The notes below the pieces were generated by a model that saw nothing but the letters and a program-made list of their open reading frames with translations, had not been told where the DNA came from and did no database searches. A program made the translations under genes and the position numbers. 36,452 nucleotides of DNA from positions 1 through 36,452 of the forward strand of contig CADCDY010000017.1 of assembly GCA_902800245.1 (NCBI GenBank), in the 5' to 3' direction. Each line of letters starts with the position of its first letter. Positions within the stretch are counted from its first letter, which is position 1. Below are positions 16,991 through 25,646 of the stretch, one piece after another. The DNA comes from an uncultured Prevotellaceae bacterium. GTDB lineage: Bacteria > Bacteroidota > Bacteroidia > Bacteroidales > Bacteroidaceae.

Positions 16991-18463
16991 ATGACACAAG
17001 AATTTGAAATGATCGCCAAGACCTTCATGGGTCTGGAGCCCGTCTTGGCGAACGAACTGACGCAGTTGGGCGCAAAAAATGTACAAGTAGGACGCAGAAT
17101 GGTGTCCTTTACGGGCGATAAGGAGATGATGTATCGCGCCAATTTCCAACTGCATACTGCCATCCGTATTCTGAAACCCATCAAACACTTCAAGGCATTG
17201 TCGGCAGACGACGTCTACGAAGGTGTAAAGGACATCGACTGGACGGAATACCTGTCGCTGGATAAGACCTTTGCCGTCGACTCTGTCGTATTCTCCGAGG
17301 AGTTCCGCCACTCGAAATTCGTGGCATATAAGGTGAAGGACGCCATTGTCGACCAGTTCCGCGAGAAGACTGGTAACCGTCCGAATATCAGCGTGAGCAA
17401 TCCTGACATGCGCCTGCACATCCACATTGCCGAGGACCAGTGTACACTGTGTCTGGACTCGAGTGGCGAGAGCCTGCACCGTCGCGGCTATCGTCAGGAG
17501 TCGGTAGAGGCACCACTGAACGAAGTGTTGGCAGCAGGTATGATCCTGATGACCGGTTGGCGTGGTGAGACGGATTTCATCGACCCCATGTGCGGCAGTG
17601 GCACTTTGCTCATCGAGGCTGCACTGATAGCCCGCAACATGGCTCCGGGCTTGTTCCGTAAGGAATTTGCCTTCGAGAAATGGCCCGACTTCGACCCAGA
17701 ACTCTTCGATGAGATTTACAATGACGACTCTCAGGAACGTGAGTTCAATCACCATATCTACGGTTACGATGTGGATATCAAGGCCGTGAATACGGCACGC
17801 CTGAATGTGAAGGCCGCAGGACTGACCAGCGACATTACCGTTGAGGAGCAGGACTTCAAGAACTTCATGCAACCCAAGGAAAAGAGCATCATGGTGACCA
17901 ACCCACCCTATGGCGAGCGTATCTCGACGTCCGACCTGCTGGGCACCTACAAGATGATTGGTGAGCGCCTGAAACACCAGTTTACAGGCAACGAGGCATG
18001 GGTACTCTCCTATCGTGAGGAATGCTTCACCCAGATTGGTCTAAAACCCAGCATCAAGATTCCCTTGTTCAATGGCAGTCTGGAGTGTGAGTTCCGCAAA
18101 TACCAGATGTTCGATGGTAAGATGAGCGATTTCCGTGGGGAAGGTGGTATTGTAAAGACAGAGGAAGAGAAGCGCCAGATGGCTGAAAAGCACCGTTTCA
18201 AGAAGGAGCGTGATTTCAAGAAGCGTCTGGACGAACAGGAGGAGAACGAGGATGGCGACATCCGTTCGTTTAAGTTCCATTCGTTGGAGAAGAAAGAATT
18301 CAAGAGGCCCCGTGAAGCTAGAGAACCTAGAGACTCTAGAGAATCTAGAGAATCTAGAGAATCTAGAAATTCTCGAGGCTCTAGGGATTTCAGGGATTCC
18401 AGGGATTTCAAAAAACCTTTCAAAAAGAATAACCGTAGATTCCGCGATGATGATGAAGATTAG
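16991..18463 (+). CDS. rlmL: THUMP-domain 23S rRNA (guanine-N2) methyltransferase, RlmL-like
   Basis: 490 aa. N-terminal ferredoxin-like/THUMP RNA-binding part (1-160: AKTFMGLEPVLANEL, then VSNPDMRLHIHI), then a Rossmann methyltransferase domain: FIDPMCGSGTLLIEAA (SAM-binding loop, near 196-211), YGYDVDIKAV, and catalytic NPPYGER (near 309-315). This equals the N-terminal half of E. coli RlmL, which makes m2G2445; the RlmK half is absent, as usual in Bacteroidetes. From about 385 the protein becomes highly charged, and residues 440-475 are Ser-Arg repeats (ESR ESR ESR, then SRGSRDFRDSRDF) encoded by a 9-bp GAATCTAGA repeat. The tail is probably disordered and may bind RNA. The ATG at 16983 is out of frame. 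Confidence 0.88.
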   Translation: MTQEFEMIAKTFMGLEPVLANELTQLGAKNVQVGRRMVSFTGDKEMMYRANFQLHTAIRILKPIKHFKALSADDVYEGVKDIDWTEYLSLDKTFAVDSVVFSEEFRHSKFVAYKVKDAIVDQFREKTGNRPNISVSNPDMRLHIHIAEDQCTLCLDSSGESLHRRGYRQESVEAPLNEVLAAGMILMTGWRGETDFIDPMCGSGTLLIEAALIARNMAPGLFRKEFAFEKWPDFDPELFDEIYNDDSQEREFNHHIYGYDVDIKAVNTARLNVKAAGLTSDITVEEQDFKNFMQPKEKSIMVTNPPYGERISTSDLLGTYKMIGERLKHQFTGNEAWVLSYREECFTQIGLKPSIKIPLFNGSLECEFRKYQMFDGKMSDFRGEGGIVKTEEEKRQMAEKHRFKKERDFKKRLDEQEENEDGDIRSFKFHSLEKKEFKRPREAREPRDSRESRESRESRNSRGSRDFRDSRDFKKPFKKNNRRFRDDDED

Positions 18464-20489
18464 GCATTTCATGGCATTAGCTATTCTCTCACCTCTCACC
18501 TCTTACCTCTCACCTCTTATGATGAGCGCTCAGGAGAAAAAACTCTTTACCCTCGAAGAACTGAACTTCGGTGGTAAACGCTATCAGGCCCTGCAGCCCG
18601 AGAACCAGTGGTATGCCTGGTGGGGCGACGAACTGGTACGCATCGATAAGGAGCAGTGTTTCCTTGTCGATAGGAATACCGGCAAGGACATCCGTCCTCT
18701 AACCACCGATGAGAATAACAATCGCAAGGGCGAAGGAAAAGCCACAACCGTCGTCAAGGACCATCAGTTGTATATTGTCGATGCCCAAGGCAAGGAACAC
18801 CAGCTGACGACGGACGGTAGCCGTAGTGTGGTGTACGGTTCTGCCGTCCACCGCAATGAGTTTGGCATCAACAAAGGCACGTTCTGGAGTCCTGACAGCA
18901 TGCGACTGGCCTTCTATCGCATGGACCAAAGCATGGTGACGGACTATCCGCAGGTGAACATCTTCCCCCGCGAGGCGACCCACGAGCCTGACAAATATCC
19001 CATGGCGGGCATGAACGCCCACGTGGTTCATGTATGTATTTATGACATAAACACAAACAAAACCATCACGCTTAACACGCTAAATGGTAGTGTGGTCGGT
19101 GATTTTGTCACCGACACAAAGCCCATCTACTTCACCAACATTACCTGGAGTCCCGATGGCAAGACCATCTATATGTTCGAACTCAATCGTGACCAGAACG
19201 ACTGCCGCCTCGTGGCATACGACGCCACAACGGGCGAACGCATGGCTGAACTCTATCGCGAGACGAGCGACAAATATGTCGAACCCCTGCATCCCATCCA
19301 GTTCCTGCCTTGGGACAGCAATAAGTTCATCATGCAGAGTCAGCGCGACGGATACAACCACCTATATTTATATAATAAGGAGGGAAAGCTGTTGCGTCAG
19401 CTCACCAGTGGTCCGTGGGTGGTGCAGAACATCCTCGGATTCAACGCCAAGCAGAAGAGCATCATCATCGAAGGCAACAAATACCACCCGTTGCATCGCC
19501 AGATCTATAGCGTTAATGTCAACAACGGCAAGATGATACAGCTGACAACGGAAGATGGTGTGCATCGCGGAGAACTGTCGGCATCGGGTAGTTACGTGCT
19601 CGACCGCCACTCTTCCCCCACCCAGCCACGCAATATCAGCGTCATCAGTGTGTCTGGCAGTTCGGCTGCCAGAGCCACGCGTCTGCTCACTGCCTCCGAC
19701 CCTTGGCAGAACTACGAACAGCCCATCTTCGAATGTGGTAGCATCAAGGCTGCAGATGGTGTAACCGACCTCTATTACCGCATGGTAAAACCCTACAACT
19801 TCGATGCAAACAAGAAATATCCCACGGTGGTCTATGTCTATGGCGGTCCTCATGCCCATAATGTCGAGGCTTCATGGCACTGGTACAGCCGTTCGTGGGA
19901 GACGTATATGTCGCAGAAGGGATATATCGTGTTCATCCTCGACAATCGCGGTTCGGAGTATCGTGGTCGCGACTTCGAGCAGGCCACCTTCCGACAGCTG
20001 GGACAGATAGAGATGCAAGACCAGATGAAGGGCGTGGAATACCTGAAGAGCCTGCCGTATATCGACATGAACCGCTTGGGTGTTCATGGTTGGTCGTTTG
20101 GTGGTTTCATGACCATCTCGCTCATGCTCAACTATCCTGATGTCTTCAAGGTGGGCGTGGCCGGTGGTCCTGTCATCGACTGGAAATGGTATGAGGTGAT
20201 GTATGGCGAGCGTTATATGGACACGCCCCAGCAGAATCCTGAGGGCTACGAGAAGACCAGCCTCATCAACAAAGCCAAGAACCTGAAGGGTAAGCTGCAG
20301 ATCATCACGGGCTATAACGACAATACCGTCGTGCCTCAGCACTGTCTGTCGTTCCTCGATGCCTGCATCAAGGCGGGTACCCAGCCCGACTTCTTTGCCT
20401 ATCCGGGCGAAGAGCACAACATGCGAGGCCATGCCAGCGTGCATCTGCACGAACGTATCACACAATATTTCGAAGACTACCTGAAATAG
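18453..20489 (+). CDS. DPP IV-like S9 family serine peptidase
   Basis: 678 aa from this ATG; two further in-frame ATGs directly upstream (18447, 18450) are equally possible. It overlaps the end of rlmL by 11-17 nt. N-terminal beta-propeller (about 30-460, with DPP IV-type FWSPDSMRLAFYRMDQS), then an alpha/beta hydrolase domain: nucleophile Ser in GWSFGGF (near 548), Asp in GYNDNTVV (near 623) and His in GEEHNMRG (near 655). Such enzymes release Xaa-Pro dipeptides in the periplasm. The signal peptide is odd: its hydrophobic core LSPLTSYLSPL is encoded by the CTCACCT heptad repeat. Co-transcribed with rlmL and serB. Glutamyl or other S9 specificities cannot be excluded. Confidence 0.9.
   Translation: MKIRHFMALAILSPLTSYLSPLMMSAQEKKLFTLEELNFGGKRYQALQPENQWYAWWGDELVRIDKEQCFLVDRNTGKDIRPLTTDENNNRKGEGKATTVVKDHQLYIVDAQGKEHQLTTDGSRSVVYGSAVHRNEFGINKGTFWSPDSMRLAFYRMDQSMVTDYPQVNIFPREATHEPDKYPMAGMNAHVVHVCIYDINTNKTITLNTLNGSVVGDFVTDTKPIYFTNITWSPDGKTIYMFELNRDQNDCRLVAYDATTGERMAELYRETSDKYVEPLHPIQFLPWDSNKFIMQSQRDGYNHLYLYNKEGKLLRQLTSGPWVVQNILGFNAKQKSIIIEGNKYHPLHRQIYSVNVNNGKMIQLTTEDGVHRGELSASGSYVLDRHSSPTQPRNISVISVSGSSAARATRLLTASDPWQNYEQPIFECGSIKAADGVTDLYYRMVKPYNFDANKKYPTVVYVYGGPHAHNVEASWHWYSRSWETYMSQKGYIVFILDNRGSEYRGRDFEQATFRQLGQIEMQDQMKGVEYLKSLPYIDMNRLGVHGWSFGGFMTISLMLNYPDVFKVGVAGGPVIDWKWYEVMYGERYMDTPQQNPEGYEKTSLINKAKNLKGKLQIITGYNDNTVVPQHCLSFLDACIKAGTQPDFFAYPGEEHNMRGHASVHLHERITQYFEDYLK
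18483..18518 (+). repeat. CTCACCT heptad repeat inside the DPP IV signal sequence
   Basis: About five degenerate copies of CTCTCAC/CTCTTAC. Read as codons they give LSPLTSYLSPL, the hydrophobic core of the predicted signal peptide. The same heptad appears in non-coding gaps elsewhere in the window. Confidence 0.8.
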
Positions 20490-20533
20490 TTTAAAGTTCA
20501 AAGTTCAAAGTTCATAGTTTATAGTTCATAGTT
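20490..20533. repeat. AGTTCAA/AGTTCAT heptad repeat
   Basis: The whole gap between the DPP IV gene and serB consists of six degenerate 7-bp units (AAAGTTC, ATAGTTT, ATAGTTC). No separate promoter is visible, consistent with read-through into serB. Confidence 0.8.
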
Positions 20534-21763
20534 ATGAAGGAAGAGCAGATATTAGTCCGCATCACAGGACAAGACCGCCCTGGACTGACCGCAGCCGTTA
20601 TGGGCATTCTGGCGAAGTATGATGCAAAAGTGCTTGACATTGGTCAGGCGGACATCCACAGCACCCTGTCACTGGGTATCCTCATCCGCATGGACGAGAT
20701 GAAATCGGGACTGGCCATGAAGGAACTGCTGTTCAAGGCCACCGAACTGGGCGTGAACATCGGTTTCTCGCCCATCACGGACGATGAGTACGAGGACTGG
20801 GTGGGCCATCAGGGCAAGAACCGCTACATCCTCATGATGTTGGGACGACAGTTGGAAGCGCGTCAGATACAGGCCGCTACGCAGATACTGGCCGATCAGG
20901 GACTGAACATCGACTCCATCCTGCGCCTCACAGGTCGTAAGAGCATCAAGCAGCTCGACAAGCACACCCGTGCCTGCATCCAGTTCTCGTTGCGTGGCGA
21001 ACCCACCAATCGTCAGGAGATGCAGTCGAAGCTCATGAAGCTGTCACAACAGATGGAGATAGACTTCTCGTTCCAGAAGGACGACATGTTCCGACGTATG
21101 CGTCGCCTCATCTGTTTCGATATGGACTCTACGCTCATCCAGACAGAGTGTATCGACGAACTGGCAGAGCGCAATGGCGTGGGTGCTGAGGTGCGTGCCA
21201 TCACGGAGAGTGCCATGCGTGGTGAGATTGACTTCAAGGAGAGCTTCACCCGTCGCGTGGCCCTGCTGAAAGGACTTGACGTCAGTGTCATGCAGGACAT
21301 TGCCGAGCATCTGCCCATGACAGAGGGTGTGGACCGCCTGATGTCTGTCCTAAAAACCTGCGGTTACAAGATTGCCATCCTCAGCGGTGGATTCACCTAC
21401 TTTGGCGAATACCTCCAGCGTCGCTATGGCATCGACTATGTCTATGCCAACGAACTGGAGATTGGCGAGGACGGCAAACTGACAGGTCGCTATGTAGGCG
21501 AAATCGTTGACGGACACCGCAAGGCAGAACTCCTCAAGCTCATTGCTCAGGTCGAGAAGGTGAACCTCGCCCAGACCATTGCTGTAGGCGATGGTGCCAA
21601 CGACCTGCCCATGATCTCAGAAGCCGGTCTGGGTATCGCCTTCCACGCCAAGCCCCGTGTGGTGGCCAATGCCGAACAGAGCATCAGCACCATCGGACTC
21701 GATGGTGTGCTCTATTTCCTCGGTTTCAAGGACTCGTATCTCGGAGAACAAGGCAAATTATAA
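20534..21763 (+). CDS. serB: Phosphoserine phosphatase with tandem ACT domains
   Basis: 409 aa. Two ACT-like regulatory domains (about 5-85, opening with ILVRITGQDRPGLTAAV, and 95-180, ILMMLGRQLEARQIQAA), then a HAD phosphatase: motif I FDMDSTLI with nucleophile Asp196 and Asp198, motif II SGGF with Ser284, motif III Lys330 (HRKAELL), motif IV GDGANDLPM with Asp353/Asp357. It catalyses the last step of serine synthesis, phosphoserine to serine, in the cytoplasm. The ACT pair suggests feedback by serine, as in long SerB forms. Third gene of the rlmL transcript; a hairpin terminator follows at 21877. Confidence 0.95.
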   Translation: MKEEQILVRITGQDRPGLTAAVMGILAKYDAKVLDIGQADIHSTLSLGILIRMDEMKSGLAMKELLFKATELGVNIGFSPITDDEYEDWVGHQGKNRYILMMLGRQLEARQIQAATQILADQGLNIDSILRLTGRKSIKQLDKHTRACIQFSLRGEPTNRQEMQSKLMKLSQQMEIDFSFQKDDMFRRMRRLICFDMDSTLIQTECIDELAERNGVGAEVRAITESAMRGEIDFKESFTRRVALLKGLDVSVMQDIAEHLPMTEGVDRLMSVLKTCGYKIAILSGGFTYFGEYLQRRYGIDYVYANELEIGEDGKLTGRYVGEIVDGHRKAELLKLIAQVEKVNLAQTIAVGDGANDLPMISEAGLGIAFHAKPRVVANAEQSISTIGLDGVLYFLGFKDSYLGEQGKL

Positions 21764-21875
21764 GGTAAGAGGTGAGAAGGCTGCGATTGAGCGAGAGCAA
21801 TGATAAGCTTGCTTAAGCATTGCCGAGCGTGAGCAGGCTCGACCGCAGGTCAGGTAAGAGGTAAGAGGTAAGAAG
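21764..21875. repeat. Heptad repeats enclosing a REP-like palindromic element
   Basis: GGTAAGA/GGTGAGA heptads at 21764-21778 and 21851-21874 flank a unit at about 21780-21846 that begins CTGCG and ends CGCAG. It contains GAGCGAGAGCAATG and GAGCGTGAGCAGG, with GCAATG/GCATTG inverted around AAGCTTGCTT. It looks like a mobile palindromic (REP/BIME-type) insertion within a heptad tract. Confidence 0.55.
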
Positions 21876-21876
21876 A

Positions 21877-21908
21877 AAGCCGGGACGGAATGTCTCGGCT
21901 TTCTTCGT
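21877..21908 (+). terminator. serB terminator hairpin
   Basis: Arms AAGCCGGGAC (21877-21886) and GTCTCGGCTT (21892-21901) pair over 10 bp with one G-U, loop GGAAT, tail TCTTCGT. Almost the same hairpin and loop recurs on the minus strand at 27437-27466. Confidence 0.7.
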
Positions 21909-21913
21909 GTCTC

Positions 21914-22735
21914 TTAACAGGGGCGCTGTTTGGGGAGTTTGAAGACGTCCTGCACTTCCTTCATTTGGGCGTCGGTCATGCCATCAGGCTCGGAACCCAT
22001 GGCTCGGGCACACATGTAGATGTTGGCAGCCTTACAAAGCACATCGGTCTGGTCGAAGGCATCCATGATGTCTGTACCTACAGCCACGGTTCCATGTTTC
22101 TCCCACATCACGACGTCATGGGTCTTGATCTGTTCGAGGGTAGCCTCAGCCAAATCAACACTGGAAGGCAGAGCGTAAGGTACGATGCCAATGCCGAGAG
22201 GAGCAAAGGCCAGCGTCTCAGGAATCATCGACCACAGCACGCGCGTCATCTCGTCGCCCTTCAGGAAACGCTGGATATGACTCATAGCTACGAGCTCTAT
22301 GGGGTGCGTGTGCAGGGTAGCCTTGTAGCACGAACCCGTCTCGAGCAGGTAGTTCTGCAAAGCCAGATGTGTGGGCAACTCAGACGTGGGCACCACGTTC
22401 TCATCGGCTATCACCACGTAGCTGGCGCAATCGTCCAGGATACGGATGATGCTTCCATTCTGCATAGGCTCCTTAGCAAGATCGCGCATGCGCTTGCCCG
22501 TACCTTTGCAATAGAAATACTTACCCTTCAACTGGGGCAGGACCATACCAATCTGTTTCACTTCCGAGATGGGTTTCATGGCCTTGCACTCGTCGTCCAT
22601 AAACTCAGTGACATTGACGGTGATATTGCCGCCATTACGCTCAGCCCATCCTTTCTGCCAGAGGTAACCAGTGACCTCCGCAATCTGATAAACTACCGCT
22701 TTCAATCCATCGCGGCCTTCTAATATACTCTTCAT
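21914..22735 (-). CDS. rhaD: L-rhamnulose-1-phosphate aldolase
   Basis: 273 aa from MKSILEGRD. Class II (zinc) aldolase: GYLWQKGWAERNGGNIT (23-39), KGTGKRMRDL (77-86) and SYVVIA, with zinc ligands His142 and His144 (LHTHPIEL) and His214 (WEKHG), plus Glu119 in PTSEL. These positions match the E. coli RhaD ligands almost one for one. It splits rhamnulose-1-phosphate into DHAP and L-lactaldehyde. Last gene of the rhamnose operon, 30 nt after the transporter. No lactaldehyde oxidoreductase follows. The in-frame ATG 9 nt earlier is less likely because it falls in the repeat-derived spacer. Confidence 0.93.
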   Translation of the reverse strand: MKSILEGRDGLKAVVYQIAEVTGYLWQKGWAERNGGNITVNVTEFMDDECKAMKPISEVKQIGMVLPQLKGKYFYCKGTGKRMRDLAKEPMQNGSIIRILDDCASYVVIADENVVPTSELPTHLALQNYLLETGSCYKATLHTHPIELVAMSHIQRFLKGDEMTRVLWSMIPETLAFAPLGIGIVPYALPSSVDLAEATLEQIKTHDVVMWEKHGTVAVGTDIMDAFDQTDVLCKAANIYMCARAMGSEPDGMTDAQMKEVQDVFKLPKQRPC

Positions 22736-22738
22736 AAT

Positions 22739-22767
22739 TATCAATTGTCAATTATCAATTTTCAATT
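22739..22767. repeat. AATTGTC/AATTATC heptad repeat
   Basis: TTATC AATTGTC AATTATC AATTTTC AATTAAA fills the gap between the permease and rhaD. A shorter version lies at about 35734-35751. AT-rich member of the 7-bp repeat family. Confidence 0.8.
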
Positions 22768-24100
22768 AAAAATTCTCTCCATAGCGTTCCTTCGTGATAT
22801 CCTCGAGGGCACGTCCACGCGTGTTGGGAACTCCGATGAAGCCCACCACGAGCGAGATGGCCAGCAGGATAATCATGCACCAGGCTGCAATGGTGAAGCC
22901 CTCGCCATTCTCACCATAGATGACGGTGAATACGAGTCCCCAGACAGCGGAGAGGCCACGGACGATGAAGAACATCAAACCCTGAGCACCCGCACGGAAC
23001 TTGGCAGGGAAGAGCTCAGAACCCCACAGGGCATAGAATATCTGTGGCGACGAACCACCCTGTACACCCCAGAGGATGGCAAACAGCCAGAGACCCACCA
23101 TACCATTGACACCAATAGTCACGATGACGAGCCATGCAGCAATAGCCACCAAGAGTCCGAAGGTATAGATAGCCTTGTGGGACGACTTGTCGATGAGCTT
23201 CGATACGACAAACGTGATGCTGACAATGATAGCCCACTGAATGAAATTCATCCAGTTGGCCTGCTCGTTGGTGACACCACCTGCAGTCTCGTAGATATGA
23301 GGTTGGAAGAATCCCATGACAGAGGCCACGAGGTTCCACGTCAGATAGATGACAGCAAGGAAGATAACGGTGCGCACGGCAATCTTGTTGGAGAACAGTA
23401 CCTTGATGTTATCCAGCAACCCCGTCTTCTCTGCCGACTCTTTCTGTGCAGTAAACTCAGCGCTCTCCTGCAATTGACGCTGTAGGTTCCAGGCAATAAA
23501 CGCTACGACGAACAGGGTGAAGAACACGATGCGCGACGAGAAGGCATTGACAGCCTCTACGGGCATGTCAGCACCACCAAATAGGTGTGCCACACTTTCC
23601 ACCCATCCGAAGAGATAGCCTCCAGGGGCAAAAAGCATGCCAAACAAGAGGATACACATCGGTCCGAAGCCCCACGACATCTGCGAGATACAGATGTTAC
23701 GTCCACGATTGTTGACCTCAGACGATTCAGAGATATAGGTCCATGAGGCAGGAACACCCACACCCACAGAGATACCCGTTACGAGGAATCCAGCCAGCAA
23801 CATGGGGAAGTTCATGCTCAACATGATGAGCAACACACCCGTCATATACACCAGCAGGTTATAGGTGAAGATGAACTTACGTCCATACTTATCAGCCAGA
23901 AAGCCACCGATAATAGCACCAATAGCAGCACCCAGGCAGTTGGCAGAGATGAAGTTGAGCCAGCCCAAGTGTACCTCGGTTAGGCCAAGGTAATTCTGCC
24001 ACAAGGTCAAGCCTGATGCACCAGCCACAATGGCACCTGCATCGAGATAATTGGTAAGAGACACTGCGATGGTGCTCTTCAAAGAACCAGAATTTGCCAT
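22766..24100 (-). CDS. MFS sugar transporter, probable L-rhamnose permease
   Basis: 444 aa from MANSGSLK; an ATG 15 nt upstream would place the start inside the intercistronic hairpin, so the shorter form is preferred. About twelve membrane helices. Sugar-porter-type MFS signatures are seen: GGFLADKYGRKFIF after helix 2 (G-X-L-A-D-X-X-G-R-K loop), SESSEVNNRGRN after helix 4, and an LFPAKFRAGAQG loop after helix 10. Located between the isomerase and aldolase genes of the rhamnose operon, so rhamnose uptake is the natural reading. Characterised Bacteroides rhamnose operons use a RhaT-type permease instead, so this is a non-homologous replacement. Specificity is inferred from context only. Confidence 0.85.
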   Translation of the reverse strand: MANSGSLKSTIAVSLTNYLDAGAIVAGASGLTLWQNYLGLTEVHLGWLNFISANCLGAAIGAIIGGFLADKYGRKFIFTYNLLVYMTGVLLIMLSMNFPMLLAGFLVTGISVGVGVPASWTYISESSEVNNRGRNICISQMSWGFGPMCILLFGMLFAPGGYLFGWVESVAHLFGGADMPVEAVNAFSSRIVFFTLFVVAFIAWNLQRQLQESAEFTAQKESAEKTGLLDNIKVLFSNKIAVRTVIFLAVIYLTWNLVASVMGFFQPHIYETAGGVTNEQANWMNFIQWAIIVSITFVVSKLIDKSSHKAIYTFGLLVAIAAWLVIVTIGVNGMVGLWLFAILWGVQGGSSPQIFYALWGSELFPAKFRAGAQGLMFFIVRGLSAVWGLVFTVIYGENGEGFTIAAWCMIILLAISLVVGFIGVPNTRGRALEDITKERYGENF

Positions 24101-24102
24101 GG

Positions 24103-24161
24103 GCAGCGGACTCACGCGGACTTTTTCAGACTATCCGTTTTAGTCCGTGTAAGTCCGCTGC
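24103..24161. other. Intercistronic hairpin between isomerase and permease genes
   Basis: GCAGCGGACT (24103-24112) pairs perfectly with AGTCCGCTGC (24152-24161). The inner ACGCGGACT (24114-24122) pairs with AGTCCGTGT (24142-24150) with one mismatch. The stem is roughly 20 bp over a 19-nt loop and ends 3 nt before the permease ATG. No U-tract, so it is more likely an mRNA stability or translation element than a terminator. Confidence 0.6.
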
Positions 24162-24168
24162 TAAAATA

Positions 24169-25599
24169 TTATCTGCAAACCACGTCACACTCGATATTGA
24201 AAATCTTAGCCACCTTCAGGATAGTGTCAATATGATGACCCACGGCAGCTGCCATGTGGTGGGTAGGACCTGCCTCACTCCACTTGTTCACGAACTCACG
24301 GCACGAAAGCGAGAACTTGGTGCGCATGTTGGTATCGCCAAAGGTGAAGATTTCGCCTTCCTCGTTGACACCCTCAGCCACCACAAACTTGAACACACCA
24401 TTCTTATCCTGCGTGATTGCCAGATAGGTGACAGGACCCGTAGGAGGATAGAACTGGGTGAGATAACCACCACCAGCCTTGCCGTGGAACACAGGAACAA
24501 TCTTCATCGTTGGTTTCTTGGCCTGAGAGATGTCGAAGTCGCCAGAACCAGAGTGGCCGATGATGCAGATGTCCTTCGGGAAGTCGATAGAGTACATCTC
24601 AGCCAGCGTTCCAGTGCCAGAGATAGTCTTCAGGATAGACATGGCCATAGCGACCTTCATATCGCCCTCAACAGCACATGCGGTATGCTGCTTGATGAGC
24701 ATAGAGAAAGCAGGAATCAGCATGGAGTCGAGCTTGCCCGCAATGCCCTGGGCAAAGCCATCGTAGTGAGAGGCTATCATGCCCAACTTCTCGTCCTTTA
24801 CCCACTGCTCGAAGGCAACGACATACTTGGCCATATCCCAAACCTTCTCAACGGTGCCACCACCCTCGATGTCGAAGGTTGCCAGAATATCCTCAGCCTT
24901 GGCACGGATGACAGCCTCGTCGGTGATGTTGTCGGCAATGGCCCACATCTTCTCCCAGTCGAACTGCTTGGTATAGACGAACATACGGTGGTAGAGGTTG
25001 GTCTCGTCGATATAGAGGTCCATCATGCCTGGATACGGACGACCGATCTGGGCGATGTTGGTATCGCGGAAACGACGACGCACCTGAGCGGCACGGCACC
25101 AGTCTTCGATTTCTGCCTGAGCACCAGGGTCGCCACCTTCAACTACGCCTGTAATCACTGCAGAACGCTTGCCTGCACGATTCAGGTCGGCCACCATCTC
25201 ACCGATAGCACCGCAGGCATAGAGCTCGCCCAACCAGGTGGGGATGTCGGTCTTGGCATAGTCAGGAGCCAGCTTCTTCTGCAGGTTCACGATGACAACA
25301 GGAACATCGAGGTCGCGAACAGCAGGCAGCATATTATAAGAAGTGCAATAGGTCAGCATCTGCAGGATGACGAGGTCGACATCAGCAGCACGGAACTTGT
25401 CGCCTGCAGCCATCGACTGCTCCTTGGTGGTTACCATACCGCCATCGATGATCTCAATAGTAGAGGGCAACGTCTTCTTAAATGCCTCATACTGTGCCTC
25501 GAACTCAGGAACGAGTTGGGGGAATTGTGGCAGGTAAGCCTGCAGAGCAATGCTGAACACGCCCACCTTTGCTTTGGTTTCAACTAATGGTTTTGCCAT
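24169..25599 (-). CDS. FucI/AraA-superfamily sugar isomerase, probable L-rhamnose isomerase
   Basis: 476 aa from MAKPLVETK. The fold signature is that of the L-fucose/L-arabinose isomerase superfamily: an N-terminal Rossmann-like part (KVGVFSIALQAYLPQFPQL, VDLVILQMLTYCTSYNML, VPVVIVNLQKK), a middle domain with IGRPYPGMMDLYID, and a C-terminal part rich in metal-binding candidates (IGHSGSGDFDIS, VFHGKAGGGYL, GPTHHMAAAVGHH). It is not related to the xylose-isomerase-like RhaI normally found with RhaB and RhaD. Since the neighbours are a rhamnulokinase and a rhamnulose-1-P aldolase, the job left to fill is L-rhamnose to L-rhamnulose. Alternatives: L-fucose or L-arabinose isomerase recruited by the operon. 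Second gene, 47 nt after rhaB. Confidence 0.82.
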   Translation of the reverse strand: MAKPLVETKAKVGVFSIALQAYLPQFPQLVPEFEAQYEAFKKTLPSTIEIIDGGMVTTKEQSMAAGDKFRAADVDLVILQMLTYCTSYNMLPAVRDLDVPVVIVNLQKKLAPDYAKTDIPTWLGELYACGAIGEMVADLNRAGKRSAVITGVVEGGDPGAQAEIEDWCRAAQVRRRFRDTNIAQIGRPYPGMMDLYIDETNLYHRMFVYTKQFDWEKMWAIADNITDEAVIRAKAEDILATFDIEGGGTVEKVWDMAKYVVAFEQWVKDEKLGMIASHYDGFAQGIAGKLDSMLIPAFSMLIKQHTACAVEGDMKVAMAMSILKTISGTGTLAEMYSIDFPKDICIIGHSGSGDFDISQAKKPTMKIVPVFHGKAGGGYLTQFYPPTGPVTYLAITQDKNGVFKFVVAEGVNEEGEIFTFGDTNMRTKFSLSCREFVNKWSEAGPTHHMAAAVGHHIDTILKVAKIFNIECDVVCR

Positions 25600-25646
25600 A
25601 ATAACACCTGTCATTTTATTTAATTAATTATTTTAAATTCTACACT

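Noticed and set aside
18210-18452. N-terminal extension of the DPP IV gene
   Set aside because: The upstream part of the frame overlaps rlmL and reads its repeat in another phase (LENLENLEN); it would bury the signal peptide.
24094-25587. 497-codon open frame on the plus strand
   Set aside because: Antisense to the isomerase gene; His/Leu-rich composition typical of a shadow frame, no motifs.
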